From Allobosea sp. 67-29 (lineage in GTDB: Bacteria; Pseudomonadota; Alphaproteobacteria; Rhizobiales; Beijerinckiaceae): a stretch of 64,000 bases of DNA. A program made the translations under genes and the position numbers. Where the stretch lies: the NCBI RefSeq assembly GCF_001898115.1, contig NZ_MKSQ01000013.1, positions 54,414-118,413 of the forward strand. Direction: 5' to 3'. Positions 37,397-47,528 of the stretch are shown here, piece by piece (the stretch's first letter is position 1; each line of letters opens with the position of its first letter). A model generated the notes under the pieces. The model worked only from the letters and a program-made list of their open reading frames with translations. It was not told where the DNA came from and searched no databases.

Positions 37397-39664
37397 ATGC
37401 GAGGCGCTCTCGGAGGACCGGGCGTTCTGCTGCGCCGCCTCCGCGAGGTGATGGCCGCGTCCGTCAGCCCGCAGGAGCGGCTGGACCGGCTTGTCGTCCT
37501 GATCGCCGGCAACCTCGTCGCCGAGGTCTGCTCCGTCTACGTCCTGCGCGAGGACGGCTCTCTCGAATTGTACGCTACCGAAGGCCTCAACCGCGAGGCG
37601 GTCCATCTGACGACCATGCGGGCCGGAGAGGGACTGGTCGGTCTCATCGCCAGCGAGGCGGAGCCGCTCGCCTTGTCCGATGCGCAGGCGCATCCGGCCT
37701 TCTCCTACCGCCCCGAGACGGGCGAGGAGATCTACCGTTCCTTCCTCGGCGTGCCGATCCTGCGCGGCGGCGCTGTGATGGGCGTGCTCGTCATTCAGAA
37801 CCGCGCCTCCCGGATCTATTCCGAGGAGGAGATCGAGACGCTGCAGACCACCGCCATGATCATGGCGGAGATGATCGCGGCCGGCGGGCTGAAGTCGCTG
37901 GCGGCGCCGGGCGCCTCGATCGGCCTCGACCGGCCGATCCACGGCGTCGGCGTTTCGCTGGCGGACGGCGTCGGCCTCGGCCATGCGGTGCTGCACGAGC
38001 CGCGCGTCACCATCACCAACCTCATCGCCGAGAACCCGGCGGCCGAGGTGACCCGGCTGGAGGCTGCCATCGGCGACATGCGCGCCTCGATCGACGAACT
38101 GATCGAGCGCGGGGACGTCGCCCACACCGGCGAGCATCGCGACGTGCTCGAGACCTTCCGCATGTTCGCTCATGACCAGGGCTGGCTGCGCCGGATGCGC
38201 GAGGTGGTGTTGACCGGTCTCACCGCGGAGGCCGCGGTCGAGCGCGTCCAGTCCGATACGCGCGCCAAGATGTTGCGCCAGACCGATCCTTATCTGCGCG
38301 AGCGCCTGCACGATCTCGACGATCTGGCGAACCGGCTGCTGCGAACGCTCACGGGCAAGGCCAACGGCGTCGCCCGCGAGGACCTGCCGGAGAACGCCAT
38401 CCTGGTGGCGCGCTCGATGGGGCCCGCGGCGCTTCTCGACTACGACCGGTCGCGGCTGCGCGGCCTTCTCCTCGAAGAGGGCGGGCCGGCGAGCCACATC
38501 GCCATCGTGGCGCGCGCCCTGGGCATTCCTGCGGTCGGTGAGGTGGTGAACGCCACCGCGCTGGTTCAGGCCGGTGACGCCATCATCGTCGATGGGCAGG
38601 CCGGCGAGGTGCAGATTCGCCCGCAGCCCGATGTCGAGAACGCCTACAAGGACAAGGCCAGGCTCCGGGCGCGCAAGCAGAAGCAGTACGAGAAGCTCAA
38701 GGAGCTGCCGGCCGTCACCAGGGACGGTGCCGAGATCACGCTGCAGATCAATGCCGGCCTGATCATCGACATGCCGAACATTGCGGCGACGGCGGCCTCC
38801 GGCATCGGTCTCTTTCGGACGGAGCTGCAATTCATGGTGGCGCAGCACATGCCGACCACCAGCGAGCAGCAGGCGCTCTACGCCGCTGTGCTCGACGCAG
38901 CCGGCAGCCGCCCGGTCACCTTCCGCACGCTGGATATCGGCGGCGACAAGGTGCTGCCCTATATGGAGCGGATCGAGGAGGAGAACCCGGCGCTGGGCTG
39001 GCGGGCGATCCGCATCGGTCTCGACAAGCCGCGCCTGCTGCGGGCGCAGCTCAGGGCGATGCTGCGGGCGGGCGCGGGGCGCGACCTCAAGATCATGCTG
39101 CCGATGGTGGCGACGACCGAGGAGTTTCGGCGCGCCCGGATGATTCTGAACCGCGAGCAGGCGATGCTGGAGAAGCAGGGCGTGGCGCCGCCGCGCGACC
39201 TGCGGGTGGGCGTGATGGTCGAGGTGCCGTCGCTGCTGTTCGAGTTGCCGGAGATCGCGCATGAGGCGGATTTCCTCTCGATCGGCACCAACGACCTGAT
39301 GCAGTTCCTGTACGCCGCTGATCGCGAGAACAAGCGGGTGGCCGATCGCTTCGATCCGCTCGGCGTCGGAGCCCTGAGGGCGCTCAAGCGCATCGTCGAT
39401 GCCGCGCGCGAAAGCCGCTGTCCGGTCACGGTTTGCGGCGAGATGGGCGGCCGGCCGCTGGAGACCATGGCGCTGATCGGGTTGGGTTACCGCGCCTTCT
39501 CGATGTCGGCCGCCTCGATCGGCCCGGTCAAGGCGATGCTGCGTGCGCTCGACGCCGGCAAGCTCCGCGAGCGGCTCGACTGGATGCTTGCCTCGCCTGA
39601 AGGCGTGATCAATCTGCGCCCGCAGCTCGCGGCCTTCGCCTCCGAGTTCAAGGTTCCGGTCTAG
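37397..39664 (+). CDS. ptsP: Phosphoenolpyruvate-protein phosphotransferase (EI-Ntr)
   Basis: N-terminal GAF domain; GGPASHIAIVARALGIPAVGEV phospho-His motif; RTLDIGGDKVLPY; SIGTNDLMQFLYAADREN. ATG 37364 is an alternative start. Confidence 0.93.
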   Translation: MRGALGGPGVLLRRLREVMAASVSPQERLDRLVVLIAGNLVAEVCSVYVLREDGSLELYATEGLNREAVHLTTMRAGEGLVGLIASEAEPLALSDAQAHPAFSYRPETGEEIYRSFLGVPILRGGAVMGVLVIQNRASRIYSEEEIETLQTTAMIMAEMIAAGGLKSLAAPGASIGLDRPIHGVGVSLADGVGLGHAVLHEPRVTITNLIAENPAAEVTRLEAAIGDMRASIDELIERGDVAHTGEHRDVLETFRMFAHDQGWLRRMREVVLTGLTAEAAVERVQSDTRAKMLRQTDPYLRERLHDLDDLANRLLRTLTGKANGVAREDLPENAILVARSMGPAALLDYDRSRLRGLLLEEGGPASHIAIVARALGIPAVGEVVNATALVQAGDAIIVDGQAGEVQIRPQPDVENAYKDKARLRARKQKQYEKLKELPAVTRDGAEITLQINAGLIIDMPNIAATAASGIGLFRTELQFMVAQHMPTTSEQQALYAAVLDAAGSRPVTFRTLDIGGDKVLPYMERIEEENPALGWRAIRIGLDKPRLLRAQLRAMLRAGAGRDLKIMLPMVATTEEFRRARMILNREQAMLEKQGVAPPRDLRVGVMVEVPSLLFELPEIAHEADFLSIGTNDLMQFLYAADRENKRVADRFDPLGVGALRALKRIVDAARESRCPVTVCGEMGGRPLETMALIGLGYRAFSMSAASIGPVKAMLRALDAGKLRERLDWMLASPEGVINLRPQLAAFASEFKVPV

Positions 39665-39711
39665 CGGTGCTCCGTCGCGCCCCGTGATCGGTCGATTTCA
39701 AGAGTTGCTCC

Positions 39712-40797
39712 ATGTCCCTACAGCTTCCGCAGGATCGTCTCGACGGCATCGTGGCGCGCCACGCCGCCGCGACCGAGGAGATCAACCACGCGAGCGATCC
39801 GGCGCGCACCGTCGAGCTGGCGAAGGAGCTGTCCGAGCTCGATCCGGTCGTCGCGGCGATCGCCTCCTGGCGGCGGGCGCAGCAGGCGCTGGACGAGGCC
39901 GAGGCGCTGATCGCCGACCCCGCCACCGACCCGGAATTTCGCGACCTCGCCTATGAGGAACGCGATACGGCCCGGGCCGAGATCGAGACCCGCGGCCGCG
40001 AGATCCTGATCGCGCTCCTGCCGAAGGATGCCGCCGACGAGCGCGGCGTCATCCTCGAGATCCGGGCCGGGACGGGGGGTGACGAGGCCTCGCTCTTCGC
40101 TGGCGATCTGCTGCGCATGTACCAGCGCTACGCGGCGCAGAAGGGCTGGAGCGTCGATGTCCTGGCCGAAAGCGAAGGCACGGTCGGCGGCTACAAGGAG
40201 GTCATCGCCGAGATCAACGGCCGCGGCGTCTATGCCAGGCTGAAATACGAATCCGGCGTCCATCGCGTCCAGCGCGTGCCCGACACGGAGGCGAGCGGGC
40301 GCATTCACACATCGGCGGCAACGGTCGCGATGCTGCCGCTGGCGAGCGATGTCGACATCGCACTCAATGATGCCGACATCCGGATCGATACGTTGCGCTC
40401 GGGCGGCGCCGGTGGCCAGCACGTCAACAAGACGGAATCGGCCGTCCGGCTGACGCATCTGCCGACCGGCACGGTGGTGCTCGTCCAGGACGAGCGCTCC
40501 CAGCACAAGAACAAGGCCCGCGCCTACGAATTGCTGCGTGCCCGGCTCTACGATCTCGAACGCAATCGCGCCGATGCGGAGCGTGCGGCCGACAGGCGTG
40601 CGCAGGTTGGATCCGGCGACAGGTCCGAACGCATCCGCACCTATAATTTTCCGCAGGGGCGCGTGACCGATCATCGCATCAACCTGACGCTCTACAAGCT
40701 CGAGGAGATGATGCAGGGTCTTGTGCTCGACGAGATCATCGACGCGCTGACGGCCGAGCATCAGGCAAGGCTGCTGTCCGAAGAGGGCATGGCCTGA
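39712..40797 (+). CDS. prfA: Peptide chain release factor 1
   Basis: GGQ loop [50 protein letters not shown]. Confidence 0.96.
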   Translation: MSLQLPQDRLDGIVARHAAATEEINHASDPARTVELAKELSELDPVVAAIASWRRAQQALDEAEALIADPATDPEFRDLAYEERDTARAEIETRGREILIALLPKDAADERGVILEIRAGTGGDEASLFAGDLLRMYQRYAAQKGWSVDVLAESEGTVGGYKEVIAEINGRGVYARLKYESGVHRVQRVPDTEASGRIHTSAATVAMLPLASDVDIALNDADIRIDTLRSGGAGGQHVNKTESAVRLTHLPTGTVVLVQDERSQHKNKARAYELLRARLYDLERNRADAERAADRRAQVGSGDRSERIRTYNFPQGRVTDHRINLTLYKLEEMMQGLVLDEIIDALTAEHQARLLSEEGMA

Positions 40798-40871
40798 GAT
40801 GGCTGCGATGAAACCAAATCGCACTGGCGGCGTTGCTGACGCATCGACACCAGCAACGGGGGTAGCAACCC

Positions 40872-41123
40872 ATGATCAAGATGTTTTCGACGATCGCGAT
40901 GGCCGGCCTGATGGCCGCGGCGCTGTCGGGCGCTTCGCAGGCGCAGGAGAAGACGCTCCGCAAGATCACGTCGGGCCAGCCGGCGGCCGTGCAGGGCGCC
41001 ATGACCCAGGCCCAGGCCCGCAAGGCGTGCCAGGCCGAGATGCGGGGCACGCGCGAGAGCAAGAAGTCGCTGAACCTCAAGATGAGGCAGTGCATCAACC
41101 AGAAAATGCAGGGCAACAGCTGA
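40872..41123 (+). CDS. Small secreted protein with PsiF-like Cys-spaced motif
   Basis: Signal peptide MIKMFSTIAMAGLMAAALSGASQAQ; KACQAEMRGTRESKKSLNLKMRQCINQKM. Confidence 0.6.
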   Translation: MIKMFSTIAMAGLMAAALSGASQAQEKTLRKITSGQPAAVQGAMTQAQARKACQAEMRGTRESKKSLNLKMRQCINQKMQGNS

Positions 41124-42016
41124 GCCCATCTGCAGCGGCGGCCGGACGGGTCGTCGCGGGAATAGGGGAGGGCGCCGCGCCGACCGTCGGGGAGGCGCGG
41201 CGCCTTGTCGTGCGGGCACTGCGTGCCGCCGGGATCGAGAACGCGGGCCTCGATGCCCGGCTTCTGCTCGAAGGCAGCGTGGGCGAACGGGACCTCGATC
41301 CGGGGCGTGTTCTGCATTCCGCAGACCTTGGCAAGCTCGCGGATTTCATCCAGCGGCGGCTCGCCTCCGAACCGGTCTGGCGCATTCTCGGCGAAAGGGA
41401 GTTCTGGGGGCTGACCTTCCGCCTGTCGCCCGCAACGCTCGAGCCGCGGCCGGACAGCGAGACCATCGTCGAGGCGGCCTTGCGCCAGTTGGGGCCGCGT
41501 CGCGACGAGCCGCTCTCCATCCTCGACCTGGGGACCGGGACCGGGTGCCTGCTCGTTTCCCTCCTAAGCGAATGCCGGCTCGCGACCGGGCTCGGGATCG
41601 ACCTGTCCGAGGAAGCGTGCCGCATGGCGGCGGGCAACGCCGCGTCGAACGGCGTGGCCGGACGCGCAGCTTTCCGACAGGGCAACTGGGTCGACGGTCT
41701 GGCGGGCATCTACGATGTCATCGTCTCCAACCCTCCTTACATCCCGGCCTCGGAGATCGCGGGCCTTTCGGCCGAGGTGCGGGAGCATGACCCGCTCCTG
41801 GCGCTGGACGGAGGTCCGGACGGGCTGGCCCCCTATCGCGTCCTTGCGCGCGACGTGCCGCGGCTGCTCGCGCCGGGCGGCTTCATTGTCTTCGAGATCG
41901 GCGCCGGCCAGACATCTGATGTCGTCTCGATCATGGCGGCGGAAGGTCTTGAATTGCGGGCGATGCGTCACGATCTCGGGGGCCATGAGCGGGCGTTGAT
42001 CTTCGCGCCTGCCTGA
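41090..42016 (+). CDS. prmC: Protein-(glutamine-N5) methyltransferase, release factor-specific
   Basis: ILDLGTGTGCLLVSLL; DVIVSNPPYIP (NPPY); follows prfA. Start uncertain (GTG 41090 or GTG 41210). Confidence 0.88.
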   Translation: MHQPENAGQQLSPSAAAAGRVVAGIGEGAAPTVGEARRLVVRALRAAGIENAGLDARLLLEGSVGERDLDPGRVLHSADLGKLADFIQRRLASEPVWRILGEREFWGLTFRLSPATLEPRPDSETIVEAALRQLGPRRDEPLSILDLGTGTGCLLVSLLSECRLATGLGIDLSEEACRMAAGNAASNGVAGRAAFRQGNWVDGLAGIYDVIVSNPPYIPASEIAGLSAEVREHDPLLALDGGPDGLAPYRVLARDVPRLLAPGGFIVFEIGAGQTSDVVSIMAAEGLELRAMRHDLGGHERALIFAPA

Positions 42017-42397
42017 TAATGCACAGGCTTTTGGTCGATTTCGCTTGGAGAAGCAGCCAAAAGCGGTTATGCAGCTTTCAGCCGAAGCTGGCGGCGTCGG
42101 AGCCGGAGCGTTGGGCAGCCTCTCGAACGGCAAGCCTTTGCTCAAGATCAGCGTTGTTTACGGGCGTGTTCCTGAAGCGATGCGACTGACGAGTCAGATT
42201 GAACACCGAAGGCGCTACGGCAGCCCTCGGCTTTCGGGGTTGGCACCCCTTTGGAATAAGAGCGCGTGAAGACCAGAAACGGCGCAAGGCCCCTTCAGGT
42301 CCACTCAGCCCGACACGGCGTCGCAACCCGCTGTGTGTCGAAACGCGCATGACGATGCCACGGTTGCTTTGAACACAGAAGCGCGAGACAGACGCGA

Positions 42398-43405
42398 ATG
42401 AGACCAGGTCAGAACCGGCGTATGCGCGGCCGCAATAATAACGGCAACAATAACGGCAATCGTAAATCTCCGAACCCGTTGCAGCGTAGCTACGAATCCA
42501 ACGGCCCGGACGTAAAGGTCCGCGGCACTGCGCAGCATGTCGCCGAGAAGTATTTGCAGCTCGCCCGGGATGCCCAGTCGTCCGGCGATACGGTCGCGGC
42601 CGAGAGCTATTTCCAGCATGCCGAGCACTATTACCGCATCCTGCTCGCGGCGCAGGAACAGATGACCCAGCAGTTCGGGCATACCTTCCCGCCGAATCGC
42701 GCCTTCGTCGAGGTCGAGGACGATATGGAAGAGGAGGGCGACGATGACGGGCAGGGCGGCTTCCAGCCAGGCACCGGGCCTCAGCCCGAAATGCGGCCCC
42801 ATAGCGGTCACATGAACGGAAACGGCTACAACGGCCATGGCGGCCAGCGGGCCGATGGCGAGGCCGGTGACGGGCAGCAGCAGGGCAGCGGCCAGCGCTT
42901 CGACCGCCAGGGTCGCCGCGACCGCTTCAACAATGATCGCAACGAACGCCGCTTCGACCGGCAGGACCGGGGCGAGCGTCGCTTCGACCGCAACGGCGAA
43001 GGCGGGCAGGGCGGCTACGCCCCGCGGCCCGACGCGCCGCGATCCGATATCCCCGTCGGCGCTGTCGAGGAGGCTCCCGAAGGCGCTTCCGAGCAGCCTC
43101 AGGCCGAGCGTTCCTTCGATCGGGCCGAGCGTCCGCAGCGCGGCGAGCGTCGTCCGCGCCGCGAACGGCAGCCCGAGGCGGAGGCGGAGGATGTGCCGGC
43201 AGCCCTGCCATCCTTTCTGACAAATCCGGTTCGCGCCGCTGCTCCGGTCGAGCCCGCTGCCGCCGAGCCGGCTGCGCCCGCGGCGGTCGAGACAAGCGAG
43301 GAGGCTTCCGCCGAGGCGGCGCCCGCCAAGCGCACGCGCCGCCGCCGCTCGCCGCGCGAGGTGATGGACGCGCTGGGTTCCGAGGCTGACGGCTCCGCCG
43401 AGTGA
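42398..43405 (+). CDS. DUF4167 domain-containing protein
   Basis: NPLQRSYESNGPDVKVRGTAQHVAEKYLQLARDAQSSGDTVAAESYFQHAEHYYRIL; long Arg/Asp/Gly/Gln-rich tail. Confidence 0.9.
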   Translation: MRPGQNRRMRGRNNNGNNNGNRKSPNPLQRSYESNGPDVKVRGTAQHVAEKYLQLARDAQSSGDTVAAESYFQHAEHYYRILLAAQEQMTQQFGHTFPPNRAFVEVEDDMEEEGDDDGQGGFQPGTGPQPEMRPHSGHMNGNGYNGHGGQRADGEAGDGQQQGSGQRFDRQGRRDRFNNDRNERRFDRQDRGERRFDRNGEGGQGGYAPRPDAPRSDIPVGAVEEAPEGASEQPQAERSFDRAERPQRGERRPRRERQPEAEAEDVPAALPSFLTNPVRAAAPVEPAAAEPAAPAAVETSEEASAEAAPAKRTRRRRSPREVMDALGSEADGSAE

Positions 43406-43429
43406 TCCGCACGCTTTCGACAGTTGAGA

Positions 43430-43453
43430 AAGGGCCCGCGAGGGCCCTTTTTT
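43430..43453 (+). terminator. Rho-independent terminator after DUF4167 gene
   Basis: AAGGGCCC-GCGA-GGGCCCTTTTTT. Confidence 0.85.
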
Positions 43454-43481
43454 GTGTTCGCTCCGGTACTTCGATACGGGA

Positions 43482-44267
43482 TCAGGCCGTATCCAGGGCG
43501 GCCGAAGCCTCCGTCGGGCTCAGGACATCGCCCTCCCGCAACGTTCCATCTGCGAGAATCCGGCAATAGATGCCGCAGTCGACATGGCCGTAGCCCTGCA
43601 TCAGCGCCTTGGGAATCTGCATGTCGCGGGCGCCGCTGTCCGGGTCGACATTGGTGGCGGCGCAGCGCTCGATCCGCTTGATGACCTGCAGCCGCAGCCC
43701 GCCTGGGCCGTCGATGTCACGGCCGACGAGTTCGTTCTCGGCCCAGGGCTCCAGACCACTGACCATCAGGTTGCCGCGAAAGCGCAGGGGGGCGACCGGA
43801 CGGCCGACGCGCTCTGCCAGGTCGGCGACGCTGGCGAGGTTGATGATCGAGACGAAGCCCGAGCGCGAATCGGTGAAACGGTAGGGCGCCGGTGCCGTCA
43901 GCAGCTTCGGTGCGCCGCGCAGTTCCTCCGGCATGAAGTCCTGAAAGAAGCGCGTGATCGCGGCCTGCCCCTCCGGAGTGGTCGTGTCGGCCCGCAGCGT
44001 CTCGTGGCCGTCCTGATGGATGACCAGTTCGCCGCTGGCATCGACGTAGCGGGTCTTCAGCCGCGCCAGCGATTCGTTGCGCATCAGCATCAGGTATTTG
44101 ATCTTCGGCTGATGGACCGGCTCGGCGGGGTCGAAGCCGGACGGGCCGTTCTCGATGGCGAAGAGCCGGTCTCCGGGAAAGAAGCCGCCCGTCGCAAGCG
44201 TCGCCTCGGTCAAGCGCTCCGGTGAAAGCCCCTTGACGGGGTAGCGGTAGAGGGTCTCGATGCGCAT
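43482..44267 (-). CDS. MOSC domain-containing protein
   Basis: MRIETLYRYPVKGLSPERL; FRGNLMVSGLEPWAENELVGRDI; CAATNVDPDSGARDMQIPKAL. Confidence 0.9.
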   Translation of the reverse strand: MRIETLYRYPVKGLSPERLTEATLATGGFFPGDRLFAIENGPSGFDPAEPVHQPKIKYLMLMRNESLARLKTRYVDASGELVIHQDGHETLRADTTTPEGQAAITRFFQDFMPEELRGAPKLLTAPAPYRFTDSRSGFVSIINLASVADLAERVGRPVAPLRFRGNLMVSGLEPWAENELVGRDIDGPGGLRLQVIKRIERCAATNVDPDSGARDMQIPKALMQGYGHVDCGIYCRILADGTLREGDVLSPTEASAALDTA

Positions 44268-44349
44268 GATCGGTCCGGCAGGTTGAAGGCAGGCGGGACC
44301 ATAGCTGCCTTTCGGCAGCCCGACAGATCAAATTCTGTATCGATTGCGA

Positions 44350-44664
44350 TCATTCCTCCGCATCCTCGCCCTCGCTGACCGAGCGCTGGCAGCCCCAGCC
44401 GGCAAGGACCGCGTCGGTTTCCTCGGCGACGAAGAAGCGCGCCGCATCCCGGTCGTAGCCTTCGGACAGCAGGCGCTCATAGTCGGTATGGACGTGGCGG
44501 ACATGGCTGCCGAGCGCGAGCCACAGTGCCGTCGAGGGTGGCAGGTCCTTCATATGTCGCCGCTCCGCCAGCGCGATCACCGCTTCGGCGTCGGAGAGCG
44601 GGATGCCGGGCGCCAGCGCCCTGAGCGCCTTACGAATCGCCTGCTGTCGCTTGGTTCCGGCCAT
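44350..44664 (-). CDS. DUF2293 domain-containing protein
   Basis: MAGTKRQQAIRKALRALAPGIPLSDAEAVIALAERRHMKDLPPSTALWLALGSHVRHVHTDYERLLSEGYDRDAARFFV. Confidence 0.8.
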   Translation of the reverse strand: MAGTKRQQAIRKALRALAPGIPLSDAEAVIALAERRHMKDLPPSTALWLALGSHVRHVHTDYERLLSEGYDRDAARFFVAEETDAVLAGWGCQRSVSEGEDAEE

Positions 44665-44837
44665 GCCCGATCTGGGCCTGCGCGACCGGCGAGGTCAATT
44701 GTGTCCGCCCCTCTTCCGTTGCGCCAATGCCACACTATCTTGAGAGGCGAAGGGCGGCCCGAGCGGCGCCCTATCTCGATGAAAGGCAGCAGGCTTGGCG
44801 TCGCTACGGGGCGCGCCTGCGGGCGGGAGTGATTTGA

Positions 44838-47456
44838 ATGAACATTGAGAAATATACCGATCGCGCAAAGGGGTTTCTCCAGGCGGCGCAGACGATCGCC
44901 CTGCGGGAAGGACATCAGCAGTTCACCTCGGAGCATCTGCTCAAGGCGCTGCTCGACGACAACGAGGGCATGGCGGCCGGCCTGATCGACCGGGCTGGCG
45001 GCCAGTCGCGCGTCGCTCTGCAACTGACCGATCAGGCTCTGGCGAAGCTGCCCAAAGTGACGGGCGGCTCGGGCGGGCTCAACCTGACGCCTGGCCTCGC
45101 CCGCGTCTTCGACACCGCCGAGAAGGCGGCCGAGAAGGCCGGCGACAGCTTCGTCACGGTCGAGCGGCTGCTGCTCGCGCTCGCGATCGAGAAGGACACC
45201 GAGGCCGGCAAGGCGCTCTCCAAGGCCGGCGTGACGCCACAGGCGCTGAACGCCGCGATCGAGGCGATCCGCAAGGGCCGCACCGCCGATTCCGCTTCGG
45301 CCGAGCAGGCCTATGACGCGTTGAAGAAATATGCCCGCGACCTCACCGCCGCGGCGCGCGATGGCAAGCTCGACCCAGTGATCGGCCGCGACGAGGAGAT
45401 CCGTCGCACGATTCAGGTTCTCTCGCGCCGGACCAAGAACAATCCCGTCCTGATCGGTGAGCCCGGTGTCGGCAAGACCGCCATCGCCGAGGGCCTCGCT
45501 CTGCGCATCGTCAATGGCGACGTGCCCGAGAGCCTGAAGGACAAGGAACTGCTCGCGCTCGACATGGGCTCGCTCATCGCGGGCGCGAAATACCGCGGCG
45601 AGTTCGAGGAACGGTTGAAGGCCGTGCTGACCGAGGTCTCTGCTTCGGATGGCGGCGTCATCCTGTTCATCGACGAGATGCACACCCTCGTTGGCGCCGG
45701 CAAGACCGACGGCGCGATGGATGCCTCCAACCTGCTGAAGCCGGCGCTCGCGCGCGGCGAGTTGCACTGCATTGGCGCGACCACGCTCGACGAGTACCGC
45801 AAGTATGTCGAGAAGGACGCGGCGCTGGCGCGGCGCTTCCAGCCCGTGTTCGTCGAGGAGCCGACGGTCGAGGACACGATCTCGATCCTGCGCGGTCTCA
45901 AGGAGAAATACGAGCAGCATCACCGCGTCCGCATTGCGGATTCGGCGCTGGTTTCGGCTGCAACCCTGTCGAACCGCTACATCACCGACCGCTTCCTGCC
46001 GGACAAGGCGATCGACCTCGTCGACGAGGCCGCGGCGCGTCTGCGCATGCAGGTCGACTCCAAGCCCGAGGAGCTGGATTCGATCGATCGCGAGATCGTC
46101 CGTCTCAAGATCGAGCAGGAGGCGCTCAAGAAGGAGAGCGATGCCGGCTCGAAGGAGCGGCTGAAGCGGCTCGAATCCGAGCTGGCCGATCTGGAGGCGC
46201 GCTCCGACGCCATCACCACGACGTGGAAGGCCGAGAAGGACAAGCTCGGCCAGGCCGCGGAGCTCAAGACCAAGCTCGACAACGCCCGCAATGAACTCGC
46301 CCAGGCGCAGCGCAAGGGCGAGTACCAGCGGGCGGGCGAGCTCGCCTATGGCGAGATCCCGCAGCTTGAGAAGAAGCTGGCCGAGATCGAGGAGAAGGGC
46401 GACAGCGCCGGCATGGTCGAGGAGGCGGTGACGCCCGATCACGTCGCCGCCGTCGTCTCGCGCTGGACCGGCGTGCCGGTCGACCGCATGCTCGAGGGCG
46501 AGAAGGAGAAGCTGCTCCGCATGGAGGAGGTTCTCGGCTCCCGCGTCGTCGGGCAGAAGGAGGCGGTGGAGGCGGTCTCCACCGCGGTGCGTCGTGCGCG
46601 GGCCGGCCTGCAGGACCCCAACCGTCCGATCGGCTCCTTCATGTTCCTCGGCCCCACCGGCGTCGGCAAGACGGAGCTGACCAAGGCGCTGGCGTCGTTC
46701 CTGTTCGACGACGACACGGCGCTCGTGCGCATCGACATGTCCGAGTACATGGAGAAGCACTCGGTCGCCCGGCTGATCGGCGCGCCTCCCGGCTATGTCG
46801 GCTATGAGGAGGGCGGGGCGCTGACGGAAGCCGTGCGTCGCCGGCCCTATCAGGTCGTGCTCTTCGACGAGGTCGAGAAGGCGCATCCGGACGTGTTCAA
46901 CGTCCTGCTGCAGGTGCTCGACGACGGCCGCCTGACCGATGGCCAGGGCCGCACCGTCGATTTCCGCAACGTGCTGATCATCATGACCTCGAACCTGGGT
47001 TCGGAGTTCCTGGTGAACCAGCCCGAAGGGCAGGATAGCGACGCGGTCCGCGAGGAGGTCATGGGCGTGGTCCGCCACGCTTTCCGGCCGGAGTTCCTGA
47101 ACCGGATCGACGACATCATCCTGTTCCATCGCCTCAGGCGGAAGGACATGGACGCGATCGTCGATATCCAGATGGCCCGGCTTCAGAAGCTGCTGACCGA
47201 CCGCAAGATCACGCTCGAGCTCTCGAAGGAGGCGCGCGAGTGGCTGGCGGACAAGGGTTACGATCCGGCCTATGGCGCGCGCCCGCTGAAGCGCGTGATC
47301 CAGAAGTTCGTGCAGGATCCGCTGGCTGAAGCGATCCTTGCCGGCGAGATCGTCGACGGCGAGACCGTGCCGATCACGGTCGGTCCAGGCTCGTTGATGT
47401 TGGGCGATGTCGCGGCCGTGAAGGAGAAGCGGCCGGCTGGTGTCGCACTGAACTGA
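44838..47456 (+). CDS. clpB: ATP-dependent chaperone ClpB
   Basis: Two AAA+ Walker A motifs ([30 protein letters not shown]), coiled-coil M domain, [12 protein letters not shown]. Confidence 0.97.
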   Translation: MNIEKYTDRAKGFLQAAQTIALREGHQQFTSEHLLKALLDDNEGMAAGLIDRAGGQSRVALQLTDQALAKLPKVTGGSGGLNLTPGLARVFDTAEKAAEKAGDSFVTVERLLLALAIEKDTEAGKALSKAGVTPQALNAAIEAIRKGRTADSASAEQAYDALKKYARDLTAAARDGKLDPVIGRDEEIRRTIQVLSRRTKNNPVLIGEPGVGKTAIAEGLALRIVNGDVPESLKDKELLALDMGSLIAGAKYRGEFEERLKAVLTEVSASDGGVILFIDEMHTLVGAGKTDGAMDASNLLKPALARGELHCIGATTLDEYRKYVEKDAALARRFQPVFVEEPTVEDTISILRGLKEKYEQHHRVRIADSALVSAATLSNRYITDRFLPDKAIDLVDEAAARLRMQVDSKPEELDSIDREIVRLKIEQEALKKESDAGSKERLKRLESELADLEARSDAITTTWKAEKDKLGQAAELKTKLDNARNELAQAQRKGEYQRAGELAYGEIPQLEKKLAEIEEKGDSAGMVEEAVTPDHVAAVVSRWTGVPVDRMLEGEKEKLLRMEEVLGSRVVGQKEAVEAVSTAVRRARAGLQDPNRPIGSFMFLGPTGVGKTELTKALASFLFDDDTALVRIDMSEYMEKHSVARLIGAPPGYVGYEEGGALTEAVRRRPYQVVLFDEVEKAHPDVFNVLLQVLDDGRLTDGQGRTVDFRNVLIIMTSNLGSEFLVNQPEGQDSDAVREEVMGVVRHAFRPEFLNRIDDIILFHRLRRKDMDAIVDIQMARLQKLLTDRKITLELSKEAREWLADKGYDPAYGARPLKRVIQKFVQDPLAEAILAGEIVDGETVPITVGPGSLMLGDVAAVKEKRPAGVALN

Positions 47457-47479
47457 CCTGTGACCGCCAGATGAACAGG

Positions 47480-47506
47480 AAAGGGCCGCGCGAGCGGCCC
47501 TTTTCC
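47480..47506 (+). terminator. Rho-independent terminator after clpB
   Basis: AAAGGGCCGC-GCGA-GCGGCCCTTTT. Confidence 0.85.
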
Positions 47507-47528
47507 GTTTCTGGCAAGGCGACTTTGC

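Noticed and set aside
37076-39262. 728-aa minus-strand ORF antisense to ptsP
   Set aside because: Antisense artefact; no recognisable domain.
42045-42269. 74-aa plus-strand ORF in the gap before DUF4167
   Set aside because: No recognisable domain or SD, overlaps the predicted stem-loops; treated as leader sequence instead, though not excluded.
44739-44778. Possible RpoH promoter upstream of clpB (CTTGAG ... CCCTATCTCG)
   Set aside because: Both half-motifs resemble heat-shock elements, but the spacer is about 24-25 nt, too long for known RpoH promoters.
44577-47129. 850-aa minus-strand ORF antisense to clpB
   Set aside because: High-GC mirror ORF; clpB on the plus strand is unambiguous and the antisense translation is low-complexity without domain motifs.
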